Shown here: positions 1 to 6,549 of the stretch, in pieces
How the letters are laid out: each line of letters begins with the position of its first letter
How positions within the stretch are numbered: the stretch's first letter is position 1
NCBI GenBank assembly: GCA_036655895.1
Contig: JAVVPF010000023.1
Span: 1-50,549, forward strand
Direction of reading: 5' to 3'
DNA: 50,549 nt
DNA from: Cloacibacillus sp.
GTDB lineage: Bacteria; Synergistota; Synergistia; Synergistales; Synergistaceae
Notes under the pieces: generated by a model
Told to the model about the DNA's origin: nothing
What the model saw: only the letters and a program-made list of their open reading frames with translations
The model's database searches: none
Made by a program: the position numbers and the translations under genes

Positions 1-720
1 ATGGCCGAGCTGTCCGAAAAAGAGCGTGAGATACTTGATCTGCTCTCCGTCTTCGGAGGTCCCGGCTGCGCGGAAGAGACCTTCCTGCGTTCGATACGAG
101 TCTTTGAAGAACTGGAGCTTGCGGGGAAATTCTACACGCTGAATCTGCTCGCGCCGCGCTGCTACATCGGCGAGATGCGCCAGTGGAGCGGCCAGACGCA
201 ATACGCGCTTGAACAGTACGAATACTGCGTAGCAAGATGCGAAAAAGCCGGCCTCTTTTGGGGCCAGAGCCATTTTCACGCGCACGCGGCGGACGCCGCG
301 CTCGACATGGACGATTGGCCGTGCTTTACCGCGCACGTAAGGCGCGGCGCAGCATTGTTTGAAAGCTCGCGCGGCGGCCACTGCACTTCGATACTCTACA
401 GCCTGAAAGCAATATGCGCGGCGGAGGCCGGAGATTTCAAAGAGGCCGCCTCCGCTCTGGAAAAAGCCGACTTCCTCTGCGCCATAGGAAAGAAAAGCTG
501 GCGCGCCGCGCAGTCGATGGCAAAAGCCTGGACGCTGTACCTTGCGGTCCACAATAACAGCCGCACTCCGCGCGCAGCAAACGCGCCGGACGCGTCCGCG
601 TCGCTTTCTGCCTGCCTGACTGAGCCGTGCGAAAGCTACGCGCAGAAAGCAATATCGCTATACGAAGAGTTGGGGGCGCAAAAAAGAGCCGCGATGTTAA
701 AAGCCAGATTCCAAAGCTGA
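1..720 (+). CDS. TPR-like C-terminal region of a protein of unknown function (possibly 5' partial)
   Basis: The reading frame is open from the first base of the window to a TGA at 718-720 (239 residues), so the true start may lie upstream. The protein is almost entirely alpha-helical with repeated Ala-rich amphipathic helix pairs, for example around residues 65-80 and 135-155, as in tetratricopeptide arrays. It has no signal peptide or membrane segment. Such tails occur at the end of MalT-like or cyclase-like ATPase regulators, but no catalytic or DNA-binding domain is visible here. The function cannot be assigned from this fragment. Confidence 0.5.
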   Translation: MAELSEKEREILDLLSVFGGPGCAEETFLRSIRVFEELELAGKFYTLNLLAPRCYIGEMRQWSGQTQYALEQYEYCVARCEKAGLFWGQSHFHAHAADAALDMDDWPCFTAHVRRGAALFESSRGGHCTSILYSLKAICAAEAGDFKEAASALEKADFLCAIGKKSWRAAQSMAKAWTLYLAVHNNSRTPRAANAPDASASLSACLTEPCESYAQKAISLYEELGAQKRAAMLKARFQS

Positions 721-735
721 CTTGAAACATCGACG

Positions 736-775
736 GAAAAACTAAGCCCGGCTGCGAAATCGAATTTAGTTTTTC
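736..775 (+). terminator. Candidate intrinsic terminator after the TPR-like gene
   Basis: A perfect 10-base inverted repeat (GAAAAACTAA at 736-745, TTAGTTTTTC at 766-775) encloses a 20-base loop. The right arm carries a TTTTT run. It lies 16 bases beyond the stop codon of the plus-strand gene. Confidence 0.5.
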
Positions 776-801
776 ATCTTGATTACGCGAAGAAGATAGG
801 A

Positions 802-844
802 CGGCGGCCGTCCTCGTATTGGAGCGGTGCGTGGACGGCCGCCG
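802..844 (-). terminator. GC-rich hairpin downstream of the C1 peptidase gene
   Basis: CGGCGGCCGTCC at 802-813 pairs with GGACGGCCGCCG at 833-844, a perfect 12-base stem. It lies directly beyond the stop codon of the minus-strand peptidase gene. On that strand it is followed by TCCTATCTTC, which is only modestly U-rich, so termination may be inefficient. Confidence 0.45.
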
Positions 845-849
845 CAGCG

Positions 850-2292
850 TTACTTTTCTGGCGTGGCGTAGGCTTTTATGCAGACGTTTGCGGTTTCGTC
901 TATGGTGTTGAGGTCGGTCCAATATTTCCCTGAGGCTGATATCCAGCTTTCTCCGGGATGCGAGGTCGATTTTTTGTGCGTTGTGTCGCCGGCTGCGCGC
1001 ATTTCTATCGGTATCGGAAATTCTGAGGCGGGCGAGGTCAGTTTCATCACGACGGAGAAGCGTTCGCCTTTTTTGACGGCGACGGGCGCGGGCAGGTCTA
1101 TTGAATGAAAGCCGGGCGCGTCGAGGGTGACGCTTTTGGTGAGCGCGAGCGTGCCGTTTGTTGGGGAGCCTGAGCCGACGCCCGTGTATATTTTAAGCTC
1201 GCATTGTGTGCCCGGGCGCGCTGTGTAGACGGCGGCGGAATTTAGCCGTTCGTCGCGCAGGGCGGTGTAGATGTTGGCGCCCCACGCCGGTATCGCGCGG
1301 TTTTTTGAAATGAGGGGCACGAAGTCGCCGTTTATAAAATCAGCTACGCCCAGGATGTCGTACTGGTAGATGTTTTCGTCTTGTACGGCGGGTACCGCGT
1401 CGTAGACGATGCCGTTGACTAAGGTGCCCTCTTCGTAGGAGACGTAGAAGCAGCCTTTATCGCCCCAGCCTTTGCCCCAGCTGTTGCGCACGATCCACGC
1501 GCCGTCTTTTGCCGGTTTGGGGCCGCGGCCGTTTCTGCCGCCGAATTTGAGGCGGCTGAAGCTGTCGTCCCATCCGACCAGCAGGACGTCGTGGTTGGCT
1601 TCGCGGTAGTTTGCGCCCTGTTCCGGTTCGCCTGATTTAAAGTTTGTGAAGTAGCCGTAGGAGGGCGAAAGAAGGTCGTCCATTACGACGCCGTCTTCGT
1701 CGGGGCAGCAGAGCGCGGCGCTTGCGCCGCCGTACTGCGCAATGGCGGCTTTGACGACGTTTATGCGTTCTCCGGCAAGCGGGATGTCGGAGGCGTCTTC
1801 TCCAAGGTAGAGGACGTTTTTGAGTTTGAATTTTCTTGCGGTTACGGGCGGCTTTACGGCTTTTGCCTTTCTGTGCGGGTAGGGGGCTTCGCTTTCGTAG
1901 ACGGGGCCGGTGCCGCGCGTGACGATGGCGGTGGACATGAAGTCGCTTGCGCCAGTGTCGAAGCCGGTCTCTTTATCGGACTGGAATGAGTAAAGCGTCT
2001 CAGATTCGTCGTTGAAGGTGTAGTAGGAGAGGTAGTATTCGGAGAGGTCTATGTCGCGGCTCGCGACGCCTTTTTTGATGAGGTTTGATTCGATGGCGCC
2101 GATTATGGCGAAGGACCAGCATGTTGAGAAGTCGCCCTGGTTTCTGACGGGGGGCAGCATCTGTCGCATGTCGTAACGGCTTTCTGCGGCCCGCGCTTCG
2201 GAAGCGGCGCAAACGAGCGCCGCACAGCCCGGAGGGAGGGTGAGCATGGACAAAAGAAGTATTTTGCAAATCACGTTTTTTATCTGTTTCAT
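850..2292 (-). CDS. Secreted papain-like (C1 family) cysteine peptidase with lectin-like C-terminal domain
   Basis: Predicted exported cysteine endopeptidase of about 480 residues. A hydrophobic N-terminal signal segment (residues about 8-35) precedes the papain fold. The oxyanion Gln and catalytic Cys sit in the QGDFSTCWSFA segment near residues 52-58, the catalytic His in NHDVLLVGWDD near 235, and the Asn in VRNSWGKGWG near 268, so the triad is complete. The last 150 residues form a beta-rich domain like the lectin-like domain of anaerobe C1 peptidases. I chose ATG 2292 over GTG 2304 because an AAAAGG/GGTG ribosome site stands upstream. It lies 29 bases downstream of the Sel1 gene and probably shares its transcript. 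Extracellular protein degradation would suit a peptide-fermenting cell. Confidence 0.88.
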   Translation of the reverse strand: MKQIKNVICKILLLSMLTLPPGCAALVCAASEARAAESRYDMRQMLPPVRNQGDFSTCWSFAIIGAIESNLIKKGVASRDIDLSEYYLSYYTFNDESETLYSFQSDKETGFDTGASDFMSTAIVTRGTGPVYESEAPYPHRKAKAVKPPVTARKFKLKNVLYLGEDASDIPLAGERINVVKAAIAQYGGASAALCCPDEDGVVMDDLLSPSYGYFTNFKSGEPEQGANYREANHDVLLVGWDDSFSRLKFGGRNGRGPKPAKDGAWIVRNSWGKGWGDKGCFYVSYEEGTLVNGIVYDAVPAVQDENIYQYDILGVADFINGDFVPLISKNRAIPAWGANIYTALRDERLNSAAVYTARPGTQCELKIYTGVGSGSPTNGTLALTKSVTLDAPGFHSIDLPAPVAVKKGERFSVVMKLTSPASEFPIPIEMRAAGDTTHKKSTSHPGESWISASGKYWTDLNTIDETANVCIKAYATPEK

Positions 2293-2333
2293 CTGCGTCA
2301 GCACCTTTTCTGTTTTTTGCGTTACGCGCGTCG

Positions 2334-2984
2334 TTATTTAAGTTTTTTGACGGCGGCTGCGGCCTCTTCGTCGCCTAGATCTGCTGCGTATCCATACCAG
2401 CGCAGCGCCTCCTGTTTGTCTTTTTGCACGCCGTCTCCCTCTGCGTACTTTGCGGCGATCGCCTTCATGGCGTCTTCGCTTCCGGCGCGCGCGGCTTTTC
2501 TGTAATATTTGAGGGCGAGCGTTTTGTCGGCGGGAACGCCCGTCCCGCTCTGATAGAGGTCGCCCAGAGTGCAGAGCGCGCCGTCGTCGCCCGCCTCTGC
2601 GCTTTTTTTGATGAGGGCGAGCCCTCTTGCTTCGTCCTTTGCGGCGGATACGCCGAAGAAATAACAGGCTCCCAGGTTGTATATCGCGGCAATGTCTCCG
2701 GCGGCGGCCCCTTTTTCGTAGAGGCTGAAGGCTTTATTGACGTCGGCCGCGACGCCTATGCCGTTTTCATAGAGGTATCCAAGGCGCGCCATCGCCCAGC
2801 CGCTGCCCTTCTGCACGGCCTGTTCGTATTTTTGCGCGGCGGCCGCGTAATCTTGGTTATCAAAAAGCTCGTCGGCCGCTTTGTTGAGAGCGTCGTAGTC
2901 GGCGGCGCTGGCGAAGGTGGCGCACAGCAAAAAAACGCATACGAATATGAGGCGTGCGCACCATAATGTTTTTCTCCGCTTCAT
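2334..2984 (-). CDS. Secreted Sel1-repeat protein
   Basis: A protein of 216 residues with a clear Sec signal peptide (basic MKRRK, hydrophobic core, cleavage after ATFASA near residue 27). The mature part is a string of about five Sel1-type repeats, each with the alternating pattern A-x-x-x-L-G-x-x-Y-x-x-G-x-G-V followed by a K-A-x-x-x-Y-x-K-A-A segment. Sel1 repeats are helical scaffolds for protein-protein contacts, and no enzymatic motif is present. The gene is first in a minus-strand pair with the C1 peptidase. It may act as a periplasmic or surface scaffold, but the partner is unknown. Confidence 0.88.
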   Translation of the reverse strand: MKRRKTLWCARLIFVCVFLLCATFASAADYDALNKAADELFDNQDYAAAAQKYEQAVQKGSGWAMARLGYLYENGIGVAADVNKAFSLYEKGAAAGDIAAIYNLGACYFFGVSAAKDEARGLALIKKSAEAGDDGALCTLGDLYQSGTGVPADKTLALKYYRKAARAGSEDAMKAIAAKYAEGDGVQKDKQEALRWYGYAADLGDEEAAAAVKKLK

Positions 2985-3038
2985 TTGCAGATCCCTCCAT
3001 AATGCAATCCACGCGGCGTGCTGGCCGCGTTATCTCGC

Positions 3039-3067
3039 TTGAAAGTTTTGAAAAAATGGAATACAAT
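3039..3067 (+). promoter_or_regulatory. Strong sigma70-type promoter for the antisense RNA
   Basis: TTGAAA at 3039-3044 and TACAAT at 3062-3067 are separated by exactly 17 bases, close to the consensus for the housekeeping sigma factor. No convincing plus-strand gene follows for 430 bases. The likely product is the short RNA that runs into the 3' region of the toxin message. Confidence 0.6.
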
Positions 3068-3073
3068 GACCTT

Positions 3074-3175
3074 AAGTAAAAGGAGCCGTCACCTAGGTGG
3101 CTCGACCGAAGTCTACAGAAAAATTACTCTCTCAGACCGGCGAAAGTCATTCGGGGGTAATTTTTCTGTCTTTTA
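3074..3175 (+). ncRNA. Putative antisense antitoxin RNA (RatA-like arrangement)
   Basis: Transcription from the 3039-3067 promoter should begin near 3074 and stop after the hairpin at 3115-3169 followed by CTTTT, giving an RNA of about 100 nucleotides. It contains a short stem around the palindrome CACCTAGGTG (3090s) and the long stem. The RNA would be fully complementary to the 3' untranslated part of the minus-strand message for the small membrane peptide at 3180-3269. It would not overlap the reading frame. Convergent 3' overlap is how RatA controls TxpA in Bacillus subtilis. Promoter and hairpins are seen, and the antitoxin role is inferred. Confidence 0.5.
3115..3169. terminator. Bidirectional hairpin shared by toxin message and antisense RNA
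   Basis: ACAGAAAAATTAC at 3115-3127 and GTAATTTTTCTGT at 3157-3169 form a perfect 13-base stem with a 29-base loop. The arms are A/T-rich and give a U-rich end in both directions (CTTTT follows on the plus strand), so it can end both converging transcripts. Confidence 0.65.
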
Positions 3176-3179
3176 TACT

Positions 3180-3269
3180 TTAATTGCGACAAAAGGTAAA
3201 TATAAATGTCAGCAACGTCAGCAAAAACATTCCGAACTCTAATAAAACGCGAAAGTCGTCATGTTTCAT
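3180..3269 (-). CDS. Small hydrophobic peptide, putative holin-like / TxpA-type toxin
   Basis: An ORF of 29 codons starting at ATG 3269, nine bases after a perfect GGAGG (3279-3283, extended to GGAGGTGAT). The peptide has a short charged head (MKHDDFR), one membrane-spanning segment (VLLEFGMFLLTLLTFIFTF) and a short polar tail (CRN). The FGMFLLTLLT-type core strongly resembles the putative holin-like toxin family of Firmicutes type I toxin-antitoxin loci. Its message would start at an extended -10 box near 3347-3355 and end at the 3115-3169 hairpin, opposite a convergent small RNA. Family membership rests on pattern recognition, and toxicity is inferred. Confidence 0.6.
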   Translation of the reverse strand: MKHDDFRVLLEFGMFLLTLLTFIFTFCRN

Positions 3270-3346
3270 AAGACATCACCTCCGTCCCTGGCGGATGTAA
3301 ACTGCAAGGACCGCGGCTGCCGCCCAATGACTTGGCTCCTGGCCAC

Positions 3347-3355
3347 AGTATATCA
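3347..3355 (-). promoter_or_regulatory. Extended -10 promoter for the small toxin-like peptide
   Basis: Read on the minus strand the sequence is TGATATACT, an extended -10 element (TG-n-TATACT). The -35 region (about 3370-3376) is only A/T-rich. The predicted start near 3340 gives a leader of about 70 nucleotides before the ATG at 3269. Confidence 0.45.
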
Positions 3356-3497
3356 CAGTGTAGATAAAAAAATATAATGCACCCTTTGCTTTTTTTGGTG
3401 GATGTATCCGCTGCCGCCCGCGTTGTAGTAGTATAATAGCGATATAACAGCCGAGAATTTTGCCGCCAACTTAGACAGAGGACAGGGAGTATGTGAA

Positions 3498-4688
3498 ATG
3501 ACAGAGAAGATCCGCACCGACTTTTTAGGAATAGAGATGCCAAATCCGTTTATGCTGGCTTCCGCCCCGCCTTCGAGGAACAGAGAGATGATCGACAGGG
3601 CCTTTCGCGCCGGATGGGGAGGCGCCGTCATAAAGACGCTGACGCAGTACACGGGGACGGAAGGCTGCGAAGTGCGCAACGTCTCCCCGCGCATCCACAC
3701 GGTGAGGGGGCCGGGCGGCATCGCCGGCTTCACCAATATTGAGCTTACATCGCAGCAGACGAACGAAGAATCCTGCGACGACATCCAGAAACTGAAAAAA
3801 AGCTGGCCCGACAGAGCGGTGATAGCAAGCATCCTCTATGGACACAGCCCGATAAAAGAGTGCTGGCAGCGCGCCGCCGCGGACTGCGAAGCCGCAGGTG
3901 CTGACGCGCTTGAACTTAATTTCTCGTGCCCGCACGGCTGCAGCGAGATAGGAAGCGGCATTTCCATCGGTGAAAACCCCGCTCAGATAAAAGAACTGAT
4001 AGGCTGGGTGAAGGCGGCCTCAAAGCTGCCCGTCATAGTGAAGCTGCCTTCGATGTCCGACATCGTACTGGGCGCCTCCGTCTCCAAGCAGGAGGGAGCT
4101 GACGCCATCTGCGCCATCAACACGATAAGCTCCATGCCCTACATCGACATCGAAAGCGCGCACCCCGTCTTCAACGTGGGCGGCGTGGGAGTGGCGGGCG
4201 GCATGTCCGGACGCATCATCCGGCCGATAGCGCTTCGCAGCGTGATGGAGATAGCGCGCAGCGTCTCGATCCCTATCTCGGCAAGCGGCGGCGTATACGG
4301 CTGGCGCGACGCCGTGGAGTTCATCCTCGTGGGCGCCTCCACGCTGCAAATATGCTCCGCCGTAATGGAGCACGGCTACGGCATCATAAACGACCTCTGC
4401 TGCGGACTTTCAGGATACATGGCGCGCAAAAACTACAAGAGCGTCGCCGACTTCTGCGGCAAAGCGCTTGAACATGTCGCGCCCCACAGCGCGCTTGACA
4501 GAGACAACAGGTTCGTCCCAAAATGGGACTCCTACAACTGCCTGCGCTGCGGCAAGTGCGTCATAAGCTGCCGCGACGGCGGCTATCAGGCGATAACGAT
4601 GCAGGACAGAAACATATTGATAGACACGCAGAAATGCGACGGCTGCGGCCTCTGCCGCGGCATCTGCCCCGAACACTGCATAAACTAA
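3498..4688 (+). CDS. preA: Dihydropyrimidine dehydrogenase-like flavoprotein with C-terminal ferredoxin domain (PreA)
   Basis: A protein of 396 residues with an FMN-binding TIM barrel of the dihydroorotate/dihydropyrimidine dehydrogenase family (NFSCPHGC near 141-148, SASGGV near 263) followed by a two-cluster 4Fe-4S ferredoxin domain (CLRCGKCVISC and CDGCGLCRGICPEHC near the end). PreA normally works with PreT to reduce uracil or thymine with NADH, but no preT neighbour is present. By eye, the loop that carries the catalytic Cys in mammalian enzyme (GLACGQ) reads GISIGE at 154-159, so the substrate is uncertain. A strong terminator follows, so it is probably monocistronic. Confidence 0.85.
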   Translation: MTEKIRTDFLGIEMPNPFMLASAPPSRNREMIDRAFRAGWGGAVIKTLTQYTGTEGCEVRNVSPRIHTVRGPGGIAGFTNIELTSQQTNEESCDDIQKLKKSWPDRAVIASILYGHSPIKECWQRAAADCEAAGADALELNFSCPHGCSEIGSGISIGENPAQIKELIGWVKAASKLPVIVKLPSMSDIVLGASVSKQEGADAICAINTISSMPYIDIESAHPVFNVGGVGVAGGMSGRIIRPIALRSVMEIARSVSIPISASGGVYGWRDAVEFILVGASTLQICSAVMEHGYGIINDLCCGLSGYMARKNYKSVADFCGKALEHVAPHSALDRDNRFVPKWDSYNCLRCGKCVISCRDGGYQAITMQDRNILIDTQKCDGCGLCRGICPEHCIN

Positions 4689-4713
4689 AAAGCGCAAAAA
4701 AACAACAGACAGC

Positions 4714-4742
4714 AGCGCCCCCGGCAAAAGTCCGGGGGCGCT
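4714..4742 (+). terminator. Intrinsic terminator after preA
   Basis: AGCGCCCCCGG (4714-4724) and CCGGGGGCGCT (4732-4742) form a perfect 11-base stem with a 7-base loop, followed by TT. Confidence 0.75.
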
Positions 4743-4828
4743 TTGACGCGCGCATACAAAATTACGTACTTAAAAAATTCCAGAGCGGATGCGACAGCAA
4801 GAAGATAAAGGTGGAAAATCTCGATGGT

Positions 4829-4871
4829 TTGTGTCATAATAATCGCAAAATATATTGTTTAAATTATGACA
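4829..4871 (+). promoter_or_regulatory. Promoter with embedded palindromic operator for the XRE/ImmA/PIN cassette
   Basis: TTGTGT (4829-4834), a 16-base spacer and TATATT (4851-4856) form a likely promoter. Inverted 9-base half-sites TGTCATAAT (4832-4840) and ATTATGACA (4863-4871) flank the -10 box, with centres 31 bases apart, three helical turns. This fits autorepression by the XRE protein encoded just downstream. Confidence 0.5.
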
Positions 4872-4909
4872 AAAGATATAAAAATAAAAAATAAAGGGGC
4901 GTGGTGAAT

Positions 4910-5257
4910 ATGACGAGCTGCAAAAACGTTGGTAATAATCTTAAACGGCTCCGGGAGGCCTCCGGGTTCAGCCAGCGGAGCATCGCGGATTTTTTAAAAG
5001 TGGATCAAAGCCTTGTAAGCAAGATAGAAAAGGGCGAGCGCGGCATCTCCGCTGTTATGCTAGACGAGCTTGCGTCGCTTTTTGGCGTGTCGGCGGCTGC
5101 CGTGGCAAATGACTCGGCTGGAAGGCCGCTTGCCTGCGCCTTCCGATGCAGCGACCTCTCTCGCGATGAGATGCGGGCTGTCTGCGCCGTCAATAAGATA
5201 GCTCTCAACTTGGAATTTCTGAGCGGCCTGCTGAAGGACGAGGCACATGGCAGATAA
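4910..5257 (+). CDS. XRE-family helix-turn-helix regulator, first gene of a three-gene cassette
   Basis: Small cytoplasmic DNA-binding protein of about 115 residues. The N-terminal half is a classic five-helix XRE/lambda-repressor domain (NNLKRLREASGFSQRSIADF, then LVSKIEKGERGIS). The C-terminal half is short and helical and may contact the peptidase encoded next. ATG 4910 is preferred over GTG 4901 because AGGGG at 4895-4899 then has a 10-base spacing. The gene overlaps the ImmA/IrrE gene by 11 bases, so translation is likely coupled. It probably represses the cassette through the palindrome at 4832-4871. Confidence 0.85.
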   Translation: MTSCKNVGNNLKRLREASGFSQRSIADFLKVDQSLVSKIEKGERGISAVMLDELASLFGVSAAAVANDSAGRPLACAFRCSDLSRDEMRAVCAVNKIALNLEFLSGLLKDEAHGR

Positions 5258-6005
5258 AGCTGATTTGATGACCAAAGCGATGCAGTACAGAAAGGAACTG
5301 GGCGCGGAGAGCGGTTCGCCTGTAGATGTTTTTTCTCTGGCACAGAATATTGAAGGGCTGACGCTGGTTTATTATCCTATGGGCGACAAGCTCAGCGGCA
5401 TGTGCGTCAGGACAGAAGACGGAAACTGCGTGATAGCCGTGAACTCCGGCATGTCATTAGGCCGTCAGCGGTTTTCACTGGCGCATGAATTTTATCATAT
5501 GCGTTTTGACGACAATATGACCTCTATCTGTGGAAAAAAAATCGGCTGTGGAAATGACATCGAGAAGGAGGCGGATATATTTGCCTCGTATTTTCTTATG
5601 CCCGCCGCCGAGCTTGAAAGTCGCGCCGCACGTTTTGCGGCAGTCCATGAAGACGGCAAGCTCTCGCTTGATGACGTCATCCTGCTTGAACAATATTTTG
5701 GCGTCAGCCATCAGGCCGCTGTTATCCGCCTGAAGGAGAGCCGCTGTATGGAGCGTTCCCGTGTGGAGGAATTTTTAAAAAGCAGCGTTCGAGGCAGAGC
5801 TGAAATGATGGGCTGTGCTACGGCGCTCTATCGTCCCCTTCCGCCAGATAAACAGTACATGACCTACGGCAGCTATATCAAACAGGCGGAACTGGCTTTG
5901 CAGAAGGGGTTGATAGCCGCCGGAAAATATGAGGAACTGCTTCTTTGTGCATTCCGTTCAGATTTAGTCTACGGAGGAGACGAGGAGGCGGAAATAATTG
6001 ACTGA
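5247..6005 (+). CDS. ImmA/IrrE-family zinc metallopeptidase
   Basis: A protein of 252 residues of the M78 (DUF955) family. The zinc motif HEFYH (residues 80-84, within RFSLAHEFYHMRF) and a third ligand in the EKEAD segment (about residue 108) are both present, so the peptidase is predicted active. Members cleave partner XRE repressors in response to stress or act as part of toxin-antitoxin-like modules. Here it follows such a repressor with an 11-base overlap and overlaps the PIN gene by 8 bases, so all three are probably made together. The last 80 residues are family-unassigned helical sequence. Confidence 0.85.
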   Translation: MADKADLMTKAMQYRKELGAESGSPVDVFSLAQNIEGLTLVYYPMGDKLSGMCVRTEDGNCVIAVNSGMSLGRQRFSLAHEFYHMRFDDNMTSICGKKIGCGNDIEKEADIFASYFLMPAAELESRAARFAAVHEDGKLSLDDVILLEQYFGVSHQAAVIRLKESRCMERSRVEEFLKSSVRGRAEMMGCATALYRPLPPDKQYMTYGSYIKQAELALQKGLIAAGKYEELLLCAFRSDLVYGGDEEAEIID

Positions 6006-6549
6006 GCCGCTGTTTTTCGATACGGACTGCATTTCTGCGTTTCTTTGGGTCGACGGCGAAAGCATTGTTGCGAGGCTCTACCCCGGCAGGATAATTATCC
6101 CCGAGCAGGTTTATAAGGAACTTTCACATCCTGGGCTTAATCACATTAAAGGGCTCAAGTCACAGATAGACGTTCTTGTCATGGACAAGCAGGCGCAAGT
6201 GCGGTCGATCATAGTAGGTGCCGCGGCCTATGAAATTTATTACAAACTTACAACGATTCCCGACGCGGGGCATAAAATCATAGGCGCCGGCGAAGCTGCG
6301 GCGATAGCTATGGCAAAGGAACAGGATGGGATCCTGGCGAGCAACAATTTGAGGGATATACTGGATTATGTAAAAGCGTATGGCCTGGTTCACGTTACGA
6401 CGGCGGATATCCTAAAACAGGCAATGGACGCTGGCCTGATAGACGAAAACCAGGGCAACGCCATTTGGCAAAAAATGCTGGCCAGAAGACGGCGGCTTGG
6501 TTATGACAGCTTTTCAGATTTTCTTGCCGCCAGCCGCGGGCGCTCTTAG
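5998..6549 (+). CDS. PIN-domain putative ribonuclease, third gene of the cassette
   Basis: A protein of 183 residues starting at TTG 5998, after the purine-rich GGAGGAGACGAGGAGG within the preceding gene. The PIN fold is suggested by FFDTDCIS at the N-terminus (Asp8, Asp10), Glu41 in VYKELSH, and Glu99 in GAGEAAAIAMAKEQDGILASNN. The position usually held by the next acidic pair reads NNLRD, so Asn replaces Asp while Asp120 follows. Such proteins are metal-dependent RNases, often toxins, and the pairing with XRE plus M78 peptidase is a known toxin-antitoxin-like theme. It ends four bases inside the convergent LysR gene. Confidence 0.7.
   Translation: MTEPLFFDTDCISAFLWVDGESIVARLYPGRIIIPEQVYKELSHPGLNHIKGLKSQIDVLVMDKQAQVRSIIVGAAAYEIYYKLTTIPDAGHKIIGAGEAAAIAMAKEQDGILASNNLRDILDYVKAYGLVHVTTADILKQAMDAGLIDENQGNAIWQKMLARRRRLGYDSFSDFLAASRGRS

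Noticed and set aside
3018-3242. 74-codon plus-strand ORF
   Set aside because: It crosses the antisense-RNA promoter, the 13-bp hairpin and the toxin gene's other strand, and its sequence has no protein-like pattern.
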